From the NCBI GenBank assembly GCA_022825725.1, contig JAJDWE010000065.1, positions 42,840 to 106,839 of the forward strand: a stretch of 64,000 bases of DNA, read 5' to 3'. The notes beneath the pieces are model-generated. The model ran no database searches. It worked only from the letters and a program-made list of their open reading frames with translations, and had not been told where the DNA came from. A program made the position numbers and the translations under genes. This document shows, piece after piece, positions 59,691 through 64,000 of the stretch (its first letter is position 1; the number at the start of each line of letters is the position of its first letter). The stretch is from Gemmatimonadota bacterium (GTDB lineage: Bacteria; Gemmatimonadota; Gemmatimonadetes; Palauibacterales; Palauibacteraceae).

Positions 59691-62600
59691 CGGTCCTCCG
59701 GGGGCGGGATCACGCGCGTGAGGTATTCCGCGAGCGCGGCATCCGCGGCCGTGGCGCGACTCTCCTCTGAAGACGGCGGATAACCGGAAAGCGCTCGCGA
59801 CGGGAGCGGGACGACCCGGTCGCCGGTGGCGGTGTTGAGGTCGCCGTCCTTCACCCAGCCGTCGGAGTAGATGAGGAAGGTTCGCGTCCAGCCGTCCGGG
59901 AGCGCGGGGAACGCCTCCGCGTCGAAGCGGAGCGTGATCTCGTCGCCCGCGTTCTGGATCACGTAGCGGTCGTCGCCCTCGGCCACGAGGTCGGTCACGT
60001 CGCCGAAGCGGGTGTAGAGGCCGAAGAGGTCGTGCCAGCGCGGCTCGACGGTGACGGAGTCGTAGTCGAACCAGTGGGGGCCGTAGCGGCCGCCCTTCCG
60101 GAATTCGCGGGCGAAGCCGCGGTAGTGGATGTCGGCGTTCATGGGCGCGAGCGACGTCACGCGATGTTCGTCCGCAGCCGGATGCGCCGCGCCGGTGGTG
60201 AAGAAGGCCTCGTCCCAGTAGACCATGAGGTTCGTGCGGATCCGCACCCTGCGGTCGTCGGTCGGGAAGAGGCCGCGCAGGTCGGCGACGACGGTCTTGT
60301 CCTTGCCCGACGGGAAGCTGAGGCCGGGGATCGCGGGCTGCCACTCGCCGCCCGGGCCCATCACGTCGAGTTCCGGGAAGTGCGGCGCGAGCGCCTCGGA
60401 CTGGCCCATCGCCACGTTGATGCTCGCGTCCGTGGGGAAGATCCATCCCGTGAGGAAGAGCGTGACATCGCCCGAGGCGGCCTCGGGGCCGAGGTCGAGG
60501 ATGAGCTCGTGCGGCTCGGCGATCCCCTGGAAGCGGCCGGGGCGGAACGACGTGACGTAGTCGAAGTCGCGCGCGGCGAGGGCCTCGCGGTGATCCCTCC
60601 CGTTCTCATCCGTGGCCGAGACCGGGGCGTGCCGCTCCCCGACGCGCCACAACTCGAGATCGATGGGGGCGGGCGGGATGAAGGCCTCGTTCACGTAGAC
60701 GTCGATGTCGGAGGGGTGATCCACGGCGACGAGGTTCACGCCGTCCACGTAGATCGTCTCCCACAGCTCCTCGGTGATCTGCATCACGTACTCCCCGTCC
60801 AGCGGCTGGAGCACGCCGTCCGGGAGGCGCCGGTATTCCTGCGAGGGGAAGGCGGGGGCGTAGGCGCGCTGGCCGCCGCCGAGGATGCCCAGCGGCATGC
60901 CGAGGGCGCTCTTCCACATCATGTCGCCGACGAACTCGAACCCGTCCCCGTCCCACACGTAGAGCATGGGGCAGGAACCCTTGAGCGTCTGCTCCTCGAC
61001 GAGATCCTGGTCCGTGCCCGGGAAGTAGAGGTCCTGCGGGACGCCGTTGGGCCAGTAGACGCGGACGACGTCGGCTTTGAGGCGTCCGTCGAGGCCGATG
61101 AGCGTGGTCGGGTCCGTGACGGTGTGGACCTGGAAGAGATCCCCGGCCCGCACTTCGACGCGCGCCCCGATCCCGAAGCGGTTGTTCTTGCGGCTCCCCT
61201 CCCCGAGCCCCGCGAGGTCGAGTCTGAAGTAGTGGTTCGCGTTGCCGCCGTCGTTGCGCAGGAGACGCGGGTTCCCGTCCGCGCCGAGAACGAGCAGATC
61301 GGCGTCGCCGTCCTCGTTGTAGTCGAACGAGCGGACGGCGCGAAGCGCGAACGGGAGATCGGGGAGGAACTCGTCGGCCGGCGCCAACCCCCCTTCCCCG
61401 TCGTTGCGGAAGAGCCGCAGCCCGGAGCCCGACGGGGCGCCGGCTTCCGGCGGCGTTCCCGCCACGGCGAGATCCAGCCGGCCGTCGTTGTCGAAGTCGA
61501 CGAAGAGTACGTCGCGCGGGTCGAGACCGTTCAGCGGCGCCATCGCGCCGGGCGTGAAGGTGTCGGAGGCCGAGCCGTGCAGCAGGCGGACGCGATCCGC
61601 GCCGGCGGCCGCGATGTCGAGCCAGCCGTCTCCGTTCGCGTCGCCGATCGCCACGGCCTGCGCCGCCTCGGACGCCGCGCCCGAGAGACGCTCCGTTCGC
61701 TCGGTGAAGGTGGCCGCGCGCTCGTTGTCCAGCAGGCGGAGGCCGCCGTCGCCTTCGGCGAGCACGATGTCGAGGTCGCGGTCGTCGTCGAGGTCGCCGA
61801 AGGCCGCGCCGCGGGTGTCGGCGTCCGCCGGGCCTGCGAGGCCGAAGTCCGCCGCCATCTCGACGAAGGTGAGGTCGCCGTTGTTGCGGAAGAGGCGGTT
61901 CGAACCCGTGTGCGGCTCGAACACGTCGAGGTCCCCGTCCTGGTCCAGATCCGCGACGAATACGCCGTTGGCCGGACCTCCGGCGGCCGCTGCCTGGAGC
62001 GCGATCTCCTGGAAGCCGCCGGCCGGGTCGTTGCGGTACGCGCGCGGCGTGCGCCCGGCGAACCAGGCGTCGAGGCGGCGGTCGTCGTCGAGGTCGACCC
62101 AGATCGCGGTCCCGGCGTCACCGGCGTCGATGGGCCCGACCTCATCCGCGGCGTCCACGTAGCGACCGAGGTCCACGCGCAGGACGCGCCCTTCCCCGCC
62201 GCGGCTCCAGAGCAGGTCTTCGTCGCCGTCCCCGTCGAAGTCGCCGGTCGCCATCGTGGCGGCTACGGGCGCCCCCGCCCCGTCACCCGCTTCGGACGAG
62301 GGGGCGAGCGCCGCGAGCCCGGCCAGGTCGGACGCCTCCGTGTAGCGCAGCGCCCCGAGCACGGCTTCGGGCTCCTGGACGCGGAGCGTGACGAGGAAGC
62401 TGAAGTCGAGTGCGGCGACGCCCGCGAGGGGGCCGCCCGGCTGTCTCAGCTCTTCGAGGCTCGCCTGGTAGGGCGAGGTGACCTCGAACGCCGCGCGGAA
62501 ATCCGCGAACTGGCTGATCGCCGTCGATGCGTCGCCATCCAGGAGGGCATCTTCGGCGGCCTCGAACGCCGCGCGCGGCCCGGAGCGGAAGTCCGGGGCG

Positions 62601-63250
62601 ACCTGTCGCAGACTCTCGATCGTGCCGAGGGCGGCGTCCAGTTCGCCGCGCGCGAGTTGCGCATCGGCGAGTTCGGCGAGAGCGGCCAGGTTGCCCGGCG
62701 CGGCCGCCGCCAGGCGCCCGAGAACGTCCGCTCGGGCGTCGGAGTCCGGGCCTGCCGCCCGGGCCTCCACCTCCGCCAGCCCCCACAGGCTGCGCGCGTG
62801 GCCCGGGTCCGCCGCCAGCGTCTCGTCCAGCAGCGCCCGCGCCTCCCCGAAGTCGCCCGTCTCGGTCCGCAGCGTGGCGAGCGCCAGCGTCAACTCCGGG
62901 TCGTCGGGCGCCCGCTCGCGCGCCTCGAGGAGGTTCTCCTCGGCCGCCTCGTAGTCCGCCGCCTTGAGCGCCGTGAGGCCGAGTCCCGCGTACCCCGCGG
63001 CCTCCGCCGGCGCCATCTCGACGAGGCGCTGGTAGTCGACCTGCGCGTCCTCGAGGCGGTCCTGCTGGAGCGCCGCATCCGCCGTCCCCCGCGTCCCGAG
63101 GATCTCCGCCAGCGACGCCTCCGGGACCGGCGCCCCCGCCTCCCCGCAGCCAACGATCAGCGCGAGGAAGGTCAACCCGCGAACTCGGATCGGGGCACCG
63201 CCCAAGCTCGACTTCCTGCCGCCCCGGCCAGACCGCTTCGGTTCCGTCAA
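59687..63250 (-). CDS. Giant lipoprotein with TPR, FG-GAP/VCBS propeller and ASPIC/UnbV domains
   Basis: A 1187-residue lipoprotein (lipobox LIVGC, Cys 35). Residues about 55-250 are TPR helices (AGYAGLGLTALKAADYEAAEENLLEA, ALLDETLAADPGHARSLWGLA). About 330-690 are FG-GAP/VCBS repeats with calcium-type Asp loops (DFDGDGDEDLLW, DLDQDGDLDVFEP, DANGDGWLDIAAA, DFDNDGRLDLAVA, DYNEDGDADLLVL). An ASPIC/UnbV segment follows (NNRFGIGARVEVRAGD ... VRVYWPNGVPQDL). The last 400 residues (LYVWDGDGFEFVGDMMWKSALGMPLG onward) are a beta-rich domain I do not recognise. The start is a TTG at 63250 with GGGAGGAG 7 nt upstream; no ATG in frame fits. It would be a surface or periplasmic calcium-dependent binding protein. 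Coupled to the cupin. Confidence 0.87.
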   Translation of the reverse strand: MTEPKRSGRGGRKSSLGGAPIRVRGLTFLALIVGCGEAGAPVPEASLAEILGTRGTADAALQQDRLEDAQVDYQRLVEMAPAEAAGYAGLGLTALKAADYEAAEENLLEARERAPDDPELTLALATLRTETGDFGEARALLDETLAADPGHARSLWGLAEVEARAAGPDSDARADVLGRLAAAAPGNLAALAELADAQLARGELDAALGTIESLRQVAPDFRSGPRAAFEAAEDALLDGDASTAISQFADFRAAFEVTSPYQASLEELRQPGGPLAGVAALDFSFLVTLRVQEPEAVLGALRYTEASDLAGLAALAPSSEAGDGAGAPVAATMATGDFDGDGDEDLLWSRGGEGRVLRVDLGRYVDAADEVGPIDAGDAGTAIWVDLDDDRRLDAWFAGRTPRAYRNDPAGGFQEIALQAAAAGGPANGVFVADLDQDGDLDVFEPHTGSNRLFRNNGDLTFVEMAADFGLAGPADADTRGAAFGDLDDDRDLDIVLAEGDGGLRLLDNERAATFTERTERLSGAASEAAQAVAIGDANGDGWLDIAAAGADRVRLLHGSASDTFTPGAMAPLNGLDPRDVLFVDFDNDGRLDLAVAGTPPEAGAPSGSGLRLFRNDGEGGLAPADEFLPDLPFALRAVRSFDYNEDGDADLLVLGADGNPRLLRNDGGNANHYFRLDLAGLGEGSRKNNRFGIGARVEVRAGDLFQVHTVTDPTTLIGLDGRLKADVVRVYWPNGVPQDLYFPGTDQDLVEEQTLKGSCPMLYVWDGDGFEFVGDMMWKSALGMPLGILGGGQRAYAPAFPSQEYRRLPDGVLQPLDGEYVMQITEELWETIYVDGVNLVAVDHPSDIDVYVNEAFIPPAPIDLELWRVGERHAPVSATDENGRDHREALAARDFDYVTSFRPGRFQGIAEPHELILDLGPEAASGDVTLFLTGWIFPTDASINVAMGQSEALAPHFPELDVMGPGGEWQPAIPGLSFPSGKDKTVVADLRGLFPTDDRRVRIRTNLMVYWDEAFFTTGAAHPAADEHRVTSLAPMNADIHYRGFAREFRKGGRYGPHWFDYDSVTVEPRWHDLFGLYTRFGDVTDLVAEGDDRYVIQNAGDEITLRFDAEAFPALPDGWTRTFLIYSDGWVKDGDLNTATGDRVVPLPSRALSGYPPSSEESRATAADAALAEYLTRVIPPPEDR

Positions 63251-63380
63251 CGCACACTCCTCCCATCCATGGAATTACGCGAACCGCCCCGCCGCTCTCG
63301 GCGCTGACGCGGGGTTTTGCCACGGGCTGCCAGGATTCACGGAACGCGAGCTCACGGGATGCGAGTCGACGGAGGAAGGG

Positions 63381-64000
63381 TCAGCCGATGACCGAATAGG
63401 ACGAATCGGGATTCATCGTCCGGAGCCGACTGAAGAACCCGAGATCGCAGTCCCGTCTCGTATACTTCATGTGGAACCGCACCGGATCCGCGTCGTGGTC
63501 GCGCCCGCCCTCGACCTGCTCGATGAGTTCGGCCATGAGCTGGCCCGCGACCGGCGCGTTCTTGAACTGGTTCCCGGACGTTCCCACGGCCATGTAGAAG
63601 CCGGGCAGGTCGGACTTGTCATAGATGGGAATCCAGTCGTCCGACACGTCATAGAGATCGACGAGTCCCTGCCGCGCCTCCGGCACGGGGAGTCCCTTCA
63701 CCCGCTGCGCCTCGCGCAGGACCTGCGTCTTCCACTGATAACTGAAGGTATTGTCATAGTCGTCCGGATCCTCCACCCACTCCAGATCGTCACAGGGCGG
63801 ATCCTCGGAACCGATCAGAATGTGGTTGCCGATCTCGGGTCGCGAATAACAGCCGATATCGCTGTCCGAGATCAGCATCCCGACGACGTTATAGTCGACG
63901 CCCTCCGGCGCGGGGACGTGACAGACCTCCTGCTTCAGGGCGCGCGTCTTGATGTTCATCCCGTCCTCGACCCCCGCCATCCGGTTGATGACGAAGGAAT
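63381..64000 (-). CDS. FAD-dependent oxidoreductase (DAO-type), C-terminal part, 5' truncated by window
   Basis: The frame is open to the right edge, so the FAD-binding N-terminus is outside. About 206 residues are visible: FVINRMAGVEDGMNIKTRALKQEVCHVPAP, a substrate-domain strand VVGMLISDSDIGCYSRPEIGNHILIGSED, then the C-terminal FAD-contact loop GFYMAVGTSGNQFKNAPVAGQLMAELIE and HMKYTRRDCDLGFFSR. This is the pattern of sarcosine/dimethylglycine oxidase-like DAO proteins. The motif MAVGTSGNQFKNAP corresponds to the G-x-SG-H-G-F-K region, with Asn-Gln in place of the usual His-Gly. It is followed by 130 bp with no gene before the giant lipoprotein. Confidence 0.83.
   Translation of the reverse strand, partial: SFVINRMAGVEDGMNIKTRALKQEVCHVPAPEGVDYNVVGMLISDSDIGCYSRPEIGNHILIGSEDPPCDDLEWVEDPDDYDNTFSYQWKTQVLREAQRVKGLPVPEARQGLVDLYDVSDDWIPIYDKSDLPGFYMAVGTSGNQFKNAPVAGQLMAELIEQVEGGRDHDADPVRFHMKYTRRDCDLGFFSRLRTMNPDSSYSVIG

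Noticed and set aside
61897..61906. GGTTCGAACC T-loop-like sequence
   Set aside because: Coding part of the giant FG-GAP protein; no cloverleaf around it.
60032..63307. A long plus-strand open frame opposite the TPR/FG-GAP gene
   Set aside because: Composition is that of a mirror frame (Glu/Val/Arg-rich) with no recognisable motif; the minus strand encodes clear TPR and FG-GAP repeats.
1..64000. Prophage, insertion sequence, CRISPR or defence island
   Set aside because: No transposase, integrase, phage structural gene, cas gene or spaced repeat array was seen; the Uma2 nuclease and AddAB-type genes alone do not make a defence system.

Overview
The window is 64 kb of high-GC (about two thirds G+C by eye), gene-dense bacterial chromosome. 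No rRNA, tRNA, CRISPR array, insertion sequence or phage gene was seen. The host is a diderm: there are several outer-membrane beta-barrels, a POTRA-barrel protein, many lipoproteins and periplasmic quinoproteins. The mix of S9 peptidases, class C beta-lactamase-like serine hydrolases, VPS10/BNR propeller proteins, DUF4097 proteins, DUF4153 proteins and many exported amidohydrolases resembles Gemmatimonadota. That assignment is inference from gene content only. Both edges cut genes: an S9 peptidase on the left and an FAD oxidoreductase on the right. No gap between genes exceeds about 210 bp.

Layout. 1-4.8 kb (+): tail of an S9 peptidase, a dihaem cytochrome c coupled to a PQQ dehydrogenase, and an S12 serine hydrolase. 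4.9-12.5 kb (-): a TM2 protein, two coupled S9 peptidases, a small beta-barrel coupled to a metzincin lipoprotein, and an M14 carboxypeptidase. 12.7-13.3 kb (+): a membrane-anchored coiled-coil/HhH protein. 13.3-20.1 kb (-): an AddA/AddB-type helicase-nuclease pair. 20.2-24.7 kb (+): an amidohydrolase, a CapA-type phosphoesterase-like protein and a serine hydrolase. 24.8-29.3 kb: a quinone oxidoreductase (-) diverging from a folate operon (SDR-folB-folK) and a POTRA-barrel protein (+). 29.4-35.9 kb: a barrel (-), then four + genes each overlapping the next by 4 bp (HExxH membrane peptidase, CPA antiporter, aminotransferase, DUF4153).

36-46.8 kb: an exported protein of unknown role, a PHM/DBM-like copper protein, an amidohydrolase (-), a barrel, a PA0069-type radical SAM protein, a PDZ protein (-), an SPFH protein (-), a D-aminoacylase-like protein, and a PadR regulator with its membrane partner behind a perfect inverted repeat. 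46.8-50.5 kb: gamma-glutamyltransferase and a cyclase-family hydrolase (-), then a DMT transporter (+). 50.6-53.6 kb (+): ECF sigma, anti-sigma and two DUF4097 proteins. 53.6-58.5 kb (-): a frameshifted amidase and a VPS10/BNR protein. 58.7-64 kb: a Uma2 nuclease (+), then a cupin coupled to a very large TPR/FG-GAP lipoprotein (-), and a partial FAD oxidoreductase (-).

Taken together, much of the window looks like an exported scavenging toolkit. Peptidases, deacylases, amidases, GGT and beta-lactamase-fold hydrolases would break down peptides and modified amino acids outside the cytoplasm, and periplasmic quinoprotein/cytochrome oxidation sits beside them. Housekeeping modules (double-strand-break repair, folate, ion homeostasis) are interspersed. 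The least conventional loci are the PHM-like copper protein, the HxH-less D-aminoacylase homologue, the folate SDR with His in place of the catalytic Tyr, and the TPR/FG-GAP lipoprotein-cupin pair.
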